A DNA stretch of 64,000 nucleotides from Cypionkella sinensis (GCF_042646385.1 NZ_JBHRTO010000001.1:744001-808000), one strand, 5' to 3'; shown: positions 8,389 through 17,660, numbered from the stretch's first letter. Notes: generated by a model not told the origin, from the letters alone. Translations and numbers: made by a program.

Positions 8389-8967
8389 TTACGGCTTCAC
8401 CGCAACATCGCTGCCCATCTGCACATCGGTTTCAAACCGCAGCGCAATATCCTGACAGGATTTGAACGGCCAATCCTGCGGACAGATCCGCGCCGTCAGC
8501 CGCCCCGTCACATGGCGCAGATAGCTGTTTTCGGGCAAAGGGCCGATGCTTTCGATCACCACCTCAGCTTGCTGCCCCTGCGAGGTCAGCTTTGGCCCGT
8601 CGATGTCCTTGCCGCGCAATACCTCAACCAGCGGTGCTTCTGCCGCCCCGGTGTGAAACGCCTTGCCGAAATCGCCCTGCACCCGCAGCCGTTTGCGCAT
8701 GTCATCGGGTTTTCCCGGCGCATAGCCAATCAGATGAAACCGCACCGCCTTGCTGTCGTAATCGCTGTCAACCCAGGCCGAGGCATCAAACGCCCCGACC
8801 GAGAAATCGAAAAACTCCCAAGCCGCAGGCTTATCGCCCAGATTGCCCGAGGCTTCGCCCAGTTTCGGCGGATAGCCCGGCGGCAGATCAGCCTCGGTCA
8901 TACCAACCTCTTGGGCGGCTGCGGCCCCCGCCCAGACCATCAATGCAAGGGCAGGGGCCAGACGCAT
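8389..8967 (-). CDS. Secreted protein of unknown function, coupled to the aldolase gene
   Basis: 192 residues with a clear N-terminal signal peptide (MRLAPALALMVWAGAAAAQ, likely cleavage after AAA/Q), hence periplasmic. The mature part has no catalytic motif I recognise and contains two Cys (in RICPQDWPFKSCQD) that could form a disulfide. Its ATG overlaps the aldolase stop by one base (TGATG), so translation is probably coupled. A secreted protein tied to a cytosolic glycolytic enzyme is curious. I do not recognise the family. Confidence 0.8.
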   Translation of the reverse strand: MRLAPALALMVWAGAAAAQEVGMTEADLPPGYPPKLGEASGNLGDKPAAWEFFDFSVGAFDASAWVDSDYDSKAVRFHLIGYAPGKPDDMRKRLRVQGDFGKAFHTGAAEAPLVEVLRGKDIDGPKLTSQGQQAEVVIESIGPLPENSYLRHVTGRLTARICPQDWPFKSCQDIALRFETDVQMGSDVAVKP

Positions 8968-9896
8968 CAGGCTTTGCCCTTGTAGATATCGACCAGCTTG
9001 CTCAGCATCGCCAAAGCATCCTCACGTTTGCGCTGGAAGCTGTTGCGCCCGATGATCGAGCCATTGCCGCCGCCATCGCGGATCGCGCGCGCATCATCAT
9101 AAACCGCATCGGCCCCCTTGGCCGCCCCGCCCGAGAACACCACGATCCGCCGCCCCGCGAAAGACGCATCCATGCAATGCTTCACCCGTGCCGCTTGGGT
9201 CGCAATGTCGATCTGCTCTTTCTCATAGACCTTCTTGGCCTCTGGCAGCATCAGATGGTCGGTCGACAGCTTGATCTTGATGATATGCGCGCCCAGCAGT
9301 GCCGCGATCTGCGCCGCATAGGCCGCCACGTCAATCGCCGTTTCGCCATCCTTGGAAATCGCCTCACCGCGCGGATAAGACCAGATCACCGTCGCCACGC
9401 CCTTGGCCGCCGCCTCGCGGCGCATTTCGACGATTTCTTCATACATATCCAACTGCGCATCCGACCCCGGATAGATCGTAAATCCAATCGCCGCACAGCC
9501 CAGCCGCAACGCATCATCCACGCTCGCCGTCACCGCCTGATTCTTCCCCGCCGTGTCAGACATCAGGCTGTTGGCCGAGTTCACCTTCAGAATCGTCGGG
9601 ATCTGCCCGGCAAAGGTATCGGCCCCCGCTTCCAGCATCCCCAAAGGCGAGGCAAAGGCGTTCAAGCCCGCATCGATCGCCAGTTGGTAGTGGTAATGCG
9701 GATCATAGCCCGCCGGATTGACCGCAAAATTGCGCGCAGGCCCATGTTCAAAGCCCTGATCCACTGGCAGAATGATCATCTTGCCGGTGCCGCCCAGCTT
9801 GCCCTCCATCAGCATCCGGCACAGATTGGCCTTCACGCCGGGGGTTTCGCCTTCGTAATTGGCAAGGATCTTCTGAACAGCCTTGGTCGCGCGCAT
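8967..9896 (-). CDS. Fructose-bisphosphate aldolase, class I (DhnA/archaeal type)
   Basis: Cleaves fructose 1,6-bisphosphate to dihydroxyacetone phosphate and glyceraldehyde 3-phosphate by a Schiff-base mechanism. The 309-residue TIM barrel has the DhnA-family hallmarks ILPVDQGFEHGPARNF, GFTIYPGSDAQ, HIIKIKLSTDH (with the likely Schiff-base Lys) and FSGGAAKG. The ATG at 9896 is preferred: GGAG lies 6 bases upstream, and homologues begin near this point; an ATG 12 bases earlier would add MEHK. Upstream of the secreted unknown protein in a two-gene unit. With pgk and eno nearby it gives the window a glycolytic theme. Confidence 0.92.
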   Translation of the reverse strand: MRATKAVQKILANYEGETPGVKANLCRMLMEGKLGGTGKMIILPVDQGFEHGPARNFAVNPAGYDPHYHYQLAIDAGLNAFASPLGMLEAGADTFAGQIPTILKVNSANSLMSDTAGKNQAVTASVDDALRLGCAAIGFTIYPGSDAQLDMYEEIVEMRREAAAKGVATVIWSYPRGEAISKDGETAIDVAAYAAQIAALLGAHIIKIKLSTDHLMLPEAKKVYEKEQIDIATQAARVKHCMDASFAGRRIVVFSGGAAKGADAVYDDARAIRDGGGNGSIIGRNSFQRKREDALAMLSKLVDIYKGKA

Positions 9897-9977
9897 CTTA
9901 TGCTCCATCCGGGAAAGGTCAGTTTCGTGGTAGAAAGGTTCTGGCCTTGGCGCAATATTGGTTACGCTAACAACGCT

Positions 9978-10760
9978 TTACCAGCGTTTTTTCAGCAGTT
10001 GACCGGCGATAAAGCTGATCACCCGGCGCGGCAGCAGGCGCGGCGCAAAGGCCGCCACCTTGTTCAAGCCGCCCGCCACCTTGACGCGCCGCCGCTTGAT
10101 CATCGCAGCCCAACCCGCCGCCGCTACGCTTTCGGCCGAGGCCAGCGGCAACCGCGTGATCAGCGTCTTTTTCTCGGCATCATCGCTGGCGAAAAACTGC
10201 GTCGCGGTCGGACCGGGGCAAAGTGCTGTCACCGTCACCGCCGTGCCGCGCAATTCCTCGGACACCGCTTCGGACAGGCTCAGCAGATAGGCCTTGGTTG
10301 CGTGATACACCGCCATATGCGGCCCCGGCATGAAGCCTGCGGTCGAGGCGACGTTCAGGATACCGCCCGAGTTATGCGCCTTCATATGTGCCGCCGCGCG
10401 TCGCATCAGAATCGTGGCGGCAATGATATTGACCGCGATGCTGTCGGCCTCACGCGGCCAGCCCGCCGGATCGCTGAAGGCCCCATTGCTGCCAAGCCCC
10501 GCATTATTGACCAGCACACCGATCTGCCGCCCGTCCGAGGCCGCATCCCACAACCGCTCCACCGCCACCGGGTCGGTCAGATCAGCGGGGATCACCTCGA
10601 CCTGCACGTTATAGGCGCGCCGCAGGCTGTTGGCATGAACCTCCAGCTTATCAACCTGCCGCGCCGTCAGGATCACGTCAAAGCCATCCTTGGCGGCCAG
10701 CGTGGCAAACTCGCGCCCCAGCCCTTCCGAGGCCCCCGTTACCAAAGCCCAGATCGCCAT
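9978..10760 (-). CDS. Short-chain dehydrogenase/reductase
   Basis: 260-residue Rossmann-fold NAD(P)-dependent oxidoreductase. Visible motifs: TGASEGLG cofactor loop at the N-terminus, NNAGLG, catalytic Ser in NVASTAGF, and YHATKAY with the catalytic Tyr and Lys. The C-terminal tail (LLPRRVISFIAGQLLKKRW) is hydrophobic and basic, as in DltE/membrane-associated SDRs. The substrate cannot be told from sequence. It stands alone between the aldolase unit and pgk, all on the minus strand. Confidence 0.9.
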   Translation of the reverse strand: MAIWALVTGASEGLGREFATLAAKDGFDVILTARQVDKLEVHANSLRRAYNVQVEVIPADLTDPVAVERLWDAASDGRQIGVLVNNAGLGSNGAFSDPAGWPREADSIAVNIIAATILMRRAAAHMKAHNSGGILNVASTAGFMPGPHMAVYHATKAYLLSLSEAVSEELRGTAVTVTALCPGPTATQFFASDDAEKKTLITRLPLASAESVAAAGWAAMIKRRRVKVAGGLNKVAAFAPRLLPRRVISFIAGQLLKKRW

Positions 10761-10874
10761 AAACTCTCACCCTTTGTGCACGGCTGCCCAAACCCAACAC
10801 AGGTTCAGGCAGCCAAATCTTAACAAAACCTTAAATCGGCAAGGTCAAGCCTTTGATAAACAAGGAATGTTTTT

Positions 10875-10891
10875 GGTCCCGAGTTGGGACC
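10875..10891. repeat. 17-bp palindrome, copy 1 (downstream of pgk)
   Basis: GGTCCCGAGTTGGGACC, whose complement is GGTCCCAACTCGGGACC, begins 2 bases after the pgk stop on the minus strand. The identical 17-mer occurs at 29397-29413 just after another stop codon. Here the minus strand has A rather than T residues after the stem, so it is not a standard terminator for pgk. Confidence 0.75.
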
Positions 10892-10893
10892 AG

Positions 10894-12081
10894 CTAACCC
10901 AGCGCCGCAACCCCCGGCAAAGTCTTGCCTTCCATCCACTCCAGAAACGCCCCGCCTGCGGTCGAGATGAAGGTAAAATCCTTCGCAGCGCCCGCCTGAT
11001 TAAGCGCCGCCACCGTATCACCACCCCCCGCGACCGAGACGAGATTGCCCGCCTTGGTCAGGCTCGCCGCCGCCCGCGCCGCCGCATTGGTGGCAGCATT
11101 GAACGGCTCCAGTTCAAACGCGCCCAGCGGGCCGTTCCAGATCAGCGTGCGGCAGCCCTCGAACACCTTGGTCAGCTCAGCCACCGTCTTTGGCCCAGCA
11201 TCCAGAATCATCGCATCGGCAGGGCAGGCGGCCACAGGCACCGTGTCATGGGCTGCATTGGCCTTGAATTCCCGCGCCACCACCACATCGACCGGCAGAT
11301 GAATGGTGCAACCCGAAGCCTTGGCCTTGCCCAGAATCTCCAGCGCCGTCGCAGCCATGTCCCGCTCGGCCAAGGATTTGCCAACCTCAACACCCTGCGC
11401 GACAAGGAAGGTGTTGGCCATGCCGCCACCGATCACCAGATGATCCACCTTGCCGACCAGATTGCCCAGCAGTTCCAGCTTGGTCGAAACCTTCGCCCCG
11501 CCCACAACCGCCACCACAGGCCGCACCGGATTGCCCAACGCCGCTTCCAGCGCCTTCAACTCCGCCTCCATCAACCGCCCCGCCGCCGAGGGCAGCAAAG
11601 CCGCAATCCCAGCGGTCGAGGCATGCGCGCGGTGCGCCGCCGAAAACGCGTCATTCACGAACACATCGCCCAAAGCCGCCATCTCTGCCGCCAGCTTGGG
11701 ATCGTTCTTTTCCTCGCCCGCGTGAAAGCGCGTATTCTCCAGCAGCACCACATCGCCTTGCGACGCCGCCGAGATCGCAGCCTTCGCCGCGTCGCCCACG
11801 CAATCCTCTGCGAACACCACCTTGCGCCCCAAGGCCGCCTCCAGCGCTGCCTTCACATGGGAAAGGCTCATCTCCGGCACCACCTTGCCCTTGGGCCGAT
11901 CATAATGCGCCAGCAACACCACCTTCGCCCCGCGCGCGATCAAATCCTCGACCGTCGGCACGATCTTCTCAATCCGCGTGCCGTCCGTCACCACGCCGTT
12001 TTCCATCGGCACGTTGATATCCACACGGGTCAGCACGGTTTTGCCCGCAAGCCCCATATCGTCGATCGTCTTCCAGGCCAT
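10894..12081 (-). CDS. pgk: Phosphoglycerate kinase
   Basis: Converts 1,3-bisphosphoglycerate and ADP to 3-phosphoglycerate and ATP. The 395 residues have the usual length and two-lobed layout: RVDINVPMENG near the N-terminus, HYDRPKG, GGAKVSTKLELL, and the nucleotide-binding NGPLGAFE and GGGDTVAAL in the C-lobe. The ATG at 12081 is supported by GGAGG 5 bases upstream; the frame stays open further up but those residues do not belong to Pgk. A free-standing gene, divergent from the isomerase pair. Confidence 0.96.
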   Translation of the reverse strand: MAWKTIDDMGLAGKTVLTRVDINVPMENGVVTDGTRIEKIVPTVEDLIARGAKVVLLAHYDRPKGKVVPEMSLSHVKAALEAALGRKVVFAEDCVGDAAKAAISAASQGDVVLLENTRFHAGEEKNDPKLAAEMAALGDVFVNDAFSAAHRAHASTAGIAALLPSAAGRLMEAELKALEAALGNPVRPVVAVVGGAKVSTKLELLGNLVGKVDHLVIGGGMANTFLVAQGVEVGKSLAERDMAATALEILGKAKASGCTIHLPVDVVVAREFKANAAHDTVPVAACPADAMILDAGPKTVAELTKVFEGCRTLIWNGPLGAFELEPFNAATNAAARAAASLTKAGNLVSVAGGGDTVAALNQAGAAKDFTFISTAGGAFLEWMEGKTLPGVAALG

Positions 12082-12220
12082 TGATGCCTCCATGAGTGTT
12101 TGCAACTGTTTCCGCCGATCTGACGCATTCGTCAACCTAAAGCCCTTCCCCTTCTGCGCTTGGATGGTTACTTTCCGGCCCAGATCAAAATAAGCCCGAT
12201 CAAAAATAAGGATGTGCCCC

Positions 12221-12730
12221 ATGGCCGAGATCAAAGACCCCGAAAACACCATCATCATCACCCTGAAGGATGGCGAGGTCGTGCTGGAAATGCTTCCCGA
12301 GATCGCCCCGAAACATGTCGAGCGGATGAAAACCCTGGCCCGCGCCAAGGCCTATGACAACGTCTGCTTCCACCGCGTGATTGACGGCTTCATGGCGCAG
12401 ACCGGCGACGTGGCCAACGGCAACATGGAGCAGGATTTCAACCTGCGCCGCGCGGGCACGGGCGGGTCCGAGCATCCCGATCTTCCGGCAGAATTTTCGG
12501 GCATCCCGCATGACCGCGGCACCATTGGTGCGGCCCGTTCGTCGAACCCGAACTCGGCCAACAGCCAGTTCTTCATCAACTTCTCGGACAACCACTTCCT
12601 GAACCGGCAATACACGGTTTATGGCCGCGTGATCAAAGGCATGGAGCATGTTGACAAGATCACCCGTGGTGAGCCGCCGGCAAACCCCGACCGTATGATC
12701 ACCGTGCGGGTGGCTGCTGATGTTGCGTAA
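12221..12730 (+). CDS. Peptidyl-prolyl cis-trans isomerase, cyclophilin type, cytoplasmic
   Basis: 169-residue cyclophilin that catalyses proline isomerisation in protein folding. Core motifs are FHRVIDGFMAQTGD with the catalytic Arg, and SANSQFFINF. There is no signal peptide, so it should be cytoplasmic. The start at 12221 has AAGGA 8 bases upstream; an ATG 9 bases earlier overlaps that site. Its 3' end overlaps the next cyclophilin gene by 11 bases, and the two probably arose by duplication followed by relocation of one product. Confidence 0.93.
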   Translation: MAEIKDPENTIIITLKDGEVVLEMLPEIAPKHVERMKTLARAKAYDNVCFHRVIDGFMAQTGDVANGNMEQDFNLRRAGTGGSEHPDLPAEFSGIPHDRGTIGAARSSNPNSANSQFFINFSDNHFLNRQYTVYGRVIKGMEHVDKITRGEPPANPDRMITVRVAADVA

Positions 12731-13271
12731 TATCCTTGCAGCATTGCTGCTGACCGCTGCCCCCGCTTTCGCCGAAGGCGACGGCCCCGGACCGAATCTT
12801 GTGATCGAAGTCGATGGTGCGGCGAAGGGCGAGATCGTGATTGATCTTGATACCAAAGACGCGCCGAAGCATGTGGCCCAGATCGTCGCACTGGCAAAGG
12901 CTGGCGCCTATGATGGCGTGGTGTTTCACCGCGTGATCGACGGTTTCATGGCGCAAACCGGCGACGTGCAATACGGCAAGAAATCCGGCGACACTTCGAT
13001 GGCGGGCATGGGTGGCTCGGATATGCCGAACATTCCGGCCGAGTTTTCCGACGTGCCGTTCGCGCGGGGCATCGTCGGCATGGCGCGGGCACAAGACCCC
13101 GATTCTGCCAACAGCCAATTCTTCATCATGTTCGCGCCGGGTGATTTCCTGAACGGCCAATATACGGTCGTCGGCAAGGTGATCAAAGGCATGGATGTGG
13201 TGGATGCGATCCAGCGCGGCGAGCCGCCGTCAAACCCGGATGTGATGACGAAAGTCACCGTTCAGGAATAA
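12720..13271 (+). CDS. Peptidyl-prolyl cis-trans isomerase, cyclophilin type, periplasmic
   Basis: 183 residues with a signal peptide (MLRNILAALLLTAAPAFA, cleavage before EGDG) followed by a cyclophilin domain with FHRVIDGFMAQTGD and SANSQFFIMF. It is about half identical to the cytoplasmic copy it overlaps, including the RGEPPSNPD C-terminal region. Together the pair supplies one isomerase to each side of the inner membrane from a single message. Followed by a strong terminator shared with tyrS. Confidence 0.93.
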   Translation: MLRNILAALLLTAAPAFAEGDGPGPNLVIEVDGAAKGEIVIDLDTKDAPKHVAQIVALAKAGAYDGVVFHRVIDGFMAQTGDVQYGKKSGDTSMAGMGGSDMPNIPAEFSDVPFARGIVGMARAQDPDSANSQFFIMFAPGDFLNGQYTVVGKVIKGMDVVDAIQRGEPPSNPDVMTKVTVQE

Positions 13272-13313
13272 GACCGCCCGTTCATGTTTTGATGAATGGA
13301 TGTTCAGAAATAC

Positions 13314-13342
13314 AAAAGGGGGCCAGAACGGCCCCCTTTTTT
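13314..13342. terminator. Bidirectional rho-independent terminator
   Basis: AAAA precedes and TTTTTT follows a 7-bp stem (GGGGGCC/GGCCCCC) with a 5-base loop, between the convergent isomerase pair and tyrS. The A and T flanks suit termination from both sides. Confidence 0.9.
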
Positions 13343-13353
13343 CTTGCTTGCGA

Positions 13354-14604
13354 TCAGTCCAGCACCACCAAGGCGTGACGCTTCTTGCCCGCCGTCAGCT
13401 TCAGCGGCTCGGCCAGCATACCCGCACCAATCCGCAAACCGGCATCGGTGACAACCTCGTCGTTCATCCGCGCGCCACCATCCTGAATAAGCCGCTTGGC
13501 ATCCTTGCCGGTCGCAGCCAACCCTGCACGGACGAAAAGCTGCACGATTCCAAGCCCTTCGGCCACTTCCGCCGGGGTGACGTTCAGGGTGGGCAGATCA
13601 TCGCCCACGCCGCCTTTTTCAAACACCTCGCGCGCCGTTGCCTCTGCCGCAGCCGCAGCCTCGGCACCGTGCAGCAGGGTGGTGACTTCATTGGCAAGAA
13701 TGATCTTGGCATCATTGATCGCCGAGCCCTGCAATGCGCCCAGACGTTCACATTCCTCCAGCGGCAATTCGGTATAAAGCTTCAAAAACTTGCCGACATC
13801 CGCATCGGTGGTGTTGCGCCAGAACTGCCAGAACTCATAAGGCGCATACATATCGGCGTTCAGCCAGACCGCCCCCGACTGCGACTTGCCCATCTTCTTG
13901 CCGTCGCTGGTGGTCAGCAGCGGTGAGGTCAGACCATACACCTCATGGTCAATCACCCGCCGCGTCAGATCGACGCCGTTGACGATATTGCCCCATTGAT
14001 CCGATCCGCCCATCTGCACCAAGCAGCCATAGCGGCGGTTCAGTTCCAGAAAGTCATAGGCCTGCAGGATCATGTAGTTGAACTCAAGAAAGCTCAAACT
14101 CTGCTCGCGGTCCAACCGCGACTTCACGCTCTCAAACGACAGCATCCGGTTGACCGAGAAATGCTTGCCGATGTCGCGCAGAAAGCCGAGGTAGTTCAGA
14201 TCGTCCAGCCATTCGGCATTGTTGACCATCACCGCGTCATTCGGCCCGTCGCCAAAGCTGACATAGGGCGAAAACGCCCGCTTGATGCCTGCAATGTTGT
14301 CATCAATCTGCGCGTTGGTCAGCAGCGGGCGCTCATCCGCGCGGAACGACGGATCGCCCACCTTGGTCGTCCCGCCGCCCATCAGCACAATCGGCTTGCC
14401 GCCGCATTTCTGCAACCAGCGCAGCATCATGATCTGGATCAGGCTGCCGACATGCAACGACTTCGCCGTCGCATCAAAGCCGATATATCCCGGCACCACA
14501 CCCTTGGCCAAAGCTTCGTCAAGCGCCTGATAATCCGTGCAATCGGCCAGATAGCCGCGGGTCATCATCACGCGCATGAAATCAGATTTTGGATGGTAGG
14601 TCAT
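13354..14604 (-). CDS. tyrS: Tyrosyl-tRNA synthetase
   Basis: Charges tRNA-Tyr. The 416-residue class I synthetase shows the HIGH-type motif as HVGS (in LHVGSLIQIMM), the tyrosine/tRNA region GGSDQWGNI and the KMSKS motif as KMGKS. The C-terminal S4-like RNA-binding domain is present (residues about 350-416, ending KRHALVVLD). The start at 14604 gives MTYHPKSDFMRVMMTRGY, as in close homologues; the open frame continues upstream but is not part of the family. Divergent from anmK with about 57 bases between starts. Confidence 0.96.
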   Translation of the reverse strand: MTYHPKSDFMRVMMTRGYLADCTDYQALDEALAKGVVPGYIGFDATAKSLHVGSLIQIMMLRWLQKCGGKPIVLMGGGTTKVGDPSFRADERPLLTNAQIDDNIAGIKRAFSPYVSFGDGPNDAVMVNNAEWLDDLNYLGFLRDIGKHFSVNRMLSFESVKSRLDREQSLSFLEFNYMILQAYDFLELNRRYGCLVQMGGSDQWGNIVNGVDLTRRVIDHEVYGLTSPLLTTSDGKKMGKSQSGAVWLNADMYAPYEFWQFWRNTTDADVGKFLKLYTELPLEECERLGALQGSAINDAKIILANEVTTLLHGAEAAAAAEATAREVFEKGGVGDDLPTLNVTPAEVAEGLGIVQLFVRAGLAATGKDAKRLIQDGGARMNDEVVTDAGLRIGAGMLAEPLKLTAGKKRHALVVLD

Positions 14605-14661
14605 GGCACACTCATGCTTTAAGGTTCGGGTGGTATAACGGGCGTGGGGGCCAAGGGGAAG

Positions 14662-15756
14662 ATGGCGAAACAGCGTGCGCTTTGGGTTTTGGGCACAATG
14701 TCGGGCACATCGCTGGATGGCGTCGATGCCGCCATGCTGCGCACCGATGGCCATGACATTCTGGAATTTGGCCCCGACGCCTATCGCCCCTATAGCCCCG
14801 GGGAACAATCCACCATCCGCCGCGCCTTTGGCCAATGGCCGGGGGACCCGCAGGTGGCTGCTGCCGCCGAAGTGGTGGAAACCGCCCATGCCGAAATTCT
14901 TGCGCGGTTTTCGGGTGCCGAGATGATCGGCTTTCACGGCCAGACGCTTGCCCACGACCCCGCCCATGGCCGCACGCATCAGGCGGGCAACGGGGCATTG
15001 CTGGCGCAAGCGCTGGATCTGCCGGTGGTGTGGGATTTCCGCTCAACCGATGTGCAGATGGGCGGGCAGGGCGCGCCACTCGCGCCGTTCTTCCACTTTG
15101 CTTGCGCGAAATGGATCAAGGCGACCGAACCGCTCGCCATCCTGAACCTCGGCGGCGTCGGCAATATCACCTGGATCGACCCCAGCCAGCCCAGCCCCGA
15201 GGCTCCGGGTGCGCTGCTGGCGTTTGACACCGGCCCCGCCAATGCCCCTATCAACGATCTGATGCAAGTGCGGCTTGGTCTGACCCAAGATGCGGGCGGC
15301 GCTTTGGCAGCCTCGGGCCGCGTCGATGAAAAGCTGGTGCAGGCGTTCCTGACCCAAGCCTATTTCCACAAGATCCCGCCGAAATCGCTCGACCGCAACG
15401 ATTTCCAGCCGTTCTTCAAGAAAACCCACCGGCTCTCCAATGCCGATGCCGCAGCGACCCTGACCGCCATCGCCGCAGCCGCAGTCGCCAAAGCCGCCGA
15501 GCATTTTCCGCAGCCCATCACCCGCCTTCTGGTCGCGGGCGGCGGGCGGCACAATGCAGCGATGATGGCGCAGCTATCGCAACGCATGAACTGCATCGTG
15601 GAACCCATTGAAACAGCAGGGTTAAACGGGGATATGCTCGAGGCTCAGGCCTTCGCCTATCTTGCCGCCCGCGTCGCCTTTGGCCTGCCAACCTCTTGCC
15701 CCAGCACCACCGGCGTTGCCGCAGCGGTGGGCGGTGGGCAAATCAGCCGCCCATAG
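14662..15756 (+). CDS. anmK: Anhydro-N-acetylmuramic acid kinase
   Basis: Phosphorylates and opens 1,6-anhydro-MurNAc from peptidoglycan recycling, giving MurNAc 6-phosphate. The 364-residue protein has the sugar-kinase fold: MSGTSLDGVDAA at the N-terminus, GFHGQTLAH, ILNLGGVGNITWID, FDTGPANAPIND and VAGGGRHN near the C-terminus. The ATG at 14662 is favoured over a GTG 18 bases earlier because it fits the family start and follows AGGGGAAG. It stands divergent from tyrS, an arrangement common in this family of bacteria. Confidence 0.94.
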   Translation: MAKQRALWVLGTMSGTSLDGVDAAMLRTDGHDILEFGPDAYRPYSPGEQSTIRRAFGQWPGDPQVAAAAEVVETAHAEILARFSGAEMIGFHGQTLAHDPAHGRTHQAGNGALLAQALDLPVVWDFRSTDVQMGGQGAPLAPFFHFACAKWIKATEPLAILNLGGVGNITWIDPSQPSPEAPGALLAFDTGPANAPINDLMQVRLGLTQDAGGALAASGRVDEKLVQAFLTQAYFHKIPPKSLDRNDFQPFFKKTHRLSNADAAATLTAIAAAAVAKAAEHFPQPITRLLVAGGGRHNAAMMAQLSQRMNCIVEPIETAGLNGDMLEAQAFAYLAARVAFGLPTSCPSTTGVAAAVGGGQISRP

Positions 15757-15818
15757 TTTGTGGTAAATGGCATTTTAAGCACAAGCGCATCCCAGCTGGG
15801 AAAGCCGCAAAAGCCTGT

Positions 15819-16724
15819 CTACTTCCCCGCAGCCCGCGCCTGCCGCACCATCGACACGGTGTAAATCACCAGGGCTGCCCAGATCATCGGAAACGCAATC
15901 ATCTTGCCGCGCCCGAATGGCTCACCAAACAGGAACACTGCGGTGAGGAAGATCATCGTGGGGGCGATGTATTGCATGATGCCAATGGTCGATAGCCGCA
16001 ACAGCTTCGCGCCATTGGCATAGACCATCAGCGGCACCGCCGTCACCAAACCGCAAGACAGCAGCAGCACGGTATCCGACGTGACCCCGGCAAAGAAATG
16101 GCTGTGCCCCGTCACTTGTGCCCAGATCACGTAGGCGAGCGCGAAGGGCAGCAGTATCAACACCTCAAGGAAAAACCCTTGGTTCGGCCCAATCGGCAGC
16201 GATTTCTTCAAGTAAGCGTAAATCCCCCAAGTCACCGTCAGCCCCAGCGCCACCACGGGCAGACGCCCTGCCTCAACCGTCAGCACCAGCACGGCCAAAG
16301 CCGCCAGCGCAATCGCCCATTTCTGCGCGCGGCTTAACCGCTCGCCCAGCAGCATCGCGCCCAAAAACACCGAAAACAGCGGGTTGATGTAATAGCCCAA
16401 CGCCGCATCCAGCGCATGACCCGCGCCAATCGACCAGACGTAAATCCCCCAATTGACCGAGATCAGCGCCGCCGTGGCAAACCCCATCATCAACATCCGT
16501 GGCGTGCGCAGCGCCAGCCACAGATCCGCCGTCCGCCCCGTCGCCCACAGCACCGCCCCCGCAATCGGCAGCGACCAGATCACCCGATGCGCGATCACCT
16601 CGGCGGGCGAGATATGTCCGACCGCCTTCATGAAGATCGGCAAGAACCCCCACAGCAGATAAGCAGTCAGCGCAAAACCAAATCCACGCAGCGAGTCTTC
16701 ATTCTTGGGGGGCATGTTTTCCAT
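15819..16724 (-). CDS. rarD: EamA-family transporter, RarD type
   Basis: Inner-membrane protein of about 301 residues with ten predicted membrane helices in two EamA halves. LTAYLLWGFLPIFMKAVGHI at the start and WGIYVWSIGAGHALDAALGY are typical of RarD. The family is annotated as chloramphenicol-sensitive protein, but the physiological substrate is unknown. Several starts are possible (16742 GTG, 16724 ATG, 16715 ATG); none has a strong ribosome site, so the exact N-terminus is unsure. One of four EamA-type genes in this window. Confidence 0.88.
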   Translation of the reverse strand: MENMPPKNEDSLRGFGFALTAYLLWGFLPIFMKAVGHISPAEVIAHRVIWSLPIAGAVLWATGRTADLWLALRTPRMLMMGFATAALISVNWGIYVWSIGAGHALDAALGYYINPLFSVFLGAMLLGERLSRAQKWAIALAALAVLVLTVEAGRLPVVALGLTVTWGIYAYLKKSLPIGPNQGFFLEVLILLPFALAYVIWAQVTGHSHFFAGVTSDTVLLLSCGLVTAVPLMVYANGAKLLRLSTIGIMQYIAPTMIFLTAVFLFGEPFGRGKMIAFPMIWAALVIYTVSMVRQARAAGK

Positions 16725-16775
16725 GGCTCTAGCTACCGCCACACCAGGCCCCGCGCCACGGCTAACTTGTAACCG

Positions 16776-17660
16776 TTACATTCTCCGCGCGAGATAACCC
16801 TTGGTGAAGGCCGCATAGCCATCGGCCGTCACCCGCAATTCATCCTTCATCAGTCGATGAAGCGCGGGCAGTTGATGAAACGGCACCGCCGGATAGACGT
16901 GATGCTCAACATGATACGGCATGTTCCACGCAAGAAACCGCATCAGCGCGGTGGTAAAGGTGGTGCGGGTGTTTTCGAACATATTCACCACCTGCGGGCA
17001 ATCGCTATGCTCGGCCAGCAGATACAGCCGTAGCGCCGGCTGGCCCAGCAAAACCGGCAACAGCCAGACCCAGAACAGCAGCGGGTTGACCAGCAAACTG
17101 GCCAGAACCAGCACATAGCCCGCAAGCATCCAGCGTGCCTCGGCCACAATGCGGGGCAGGGCGCTGGCGGGCAAATATTCCCCCTCGGCCCGCCCGCGCG
17201 CCAGATCAACGATCAACCGCGCCTCGGCAATCCAATACGGCAGGCCAGAGACATGCCATGCCCAAGCCCCGATACCACGCGGCTTTTCCGAGGCAAGCTC
17301 CGGATCTTTGCCGGGCAGGTTGGTCCAGCGGTGATGCGCGAGGTGAAAGTAGCGAAACCACTGAAACGGCAGCAGCAGGGCAAAGCCGCAGAAATACCCA
17401 ACGACCTCATTCAGCCGTTCGGAAGCAAACGGGGTCTTATGCGTCGCCTCATGTTCCAGCGTGAACAGAAACACGATCAGCACGCCCTGAACCGGCAGCA
17501 GCACCCACCACCCCGGCACCGCAGCCGCAATCAACGCCCCCACGCCAAGGATAGCGCCCAGATGGCCCGCCAGATGCCAAAGCCCCGCCGCATCGGATCG
17601 CGCGATCAATCGCGCGCGCAGGTTGGGGTCAAGGTTTGAAACAAAGCTTTTGTGATCCAT
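16776..17660 (-). CDS. Membrane fatty acid desaturase family protein
   Basis: 294-residue integral membrane protein with the three histidine boxes of diiron desaturases: HEATHK (HxxxH), HLAHHRW (HxxHH) and HVEHHVYP (HxxHH). Hydrophobic segments surround the boxes in the expected order. It inserts a double bond in an acyl chain or hydroxylates a related lipid; the boxes do not tell which. The ATG at 17660 (MDHKSFVSN) is chosen over one 21 bases upstream. Single gene between rarD and a divergent flavoprotein gene. Confidence 0.88.
   Translation of the reverse strand: MDHKSFVSNLDPNLRARLIARSDAAGLWHLAGHLGAILGVGALIAAAVPGWWVLLPVQGVLIVFLFTLEHEATHKTPFASERLNEVVGYFCGFALLLPFQWFRYFHLAHHRWTNLPGKDPELASEKPRGIGAWAWHVSGLPYWIAEARLIVDLARGRAEGEYLPASALPRIVAEARWMLAGYVLVLASLLVNPLLFWVWLLPVLLGQPALRLYLLAEHSDCPQVVNMFENTRTTFTTALMRFLAWNMPYHVEHHVYPAVPFHQLPALHRLMKDELRVTADGYAAFTKGYLARRM

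Noticed and set aside
8592..10823. A 743-codon open frame on the plus strand across the aldolase and SDR genes
   Set aside because: It is antisense to well-supported genes and has the Arg/His/Pro-rich composition of a GC-biased shadow frame; no domain or ribosome site.
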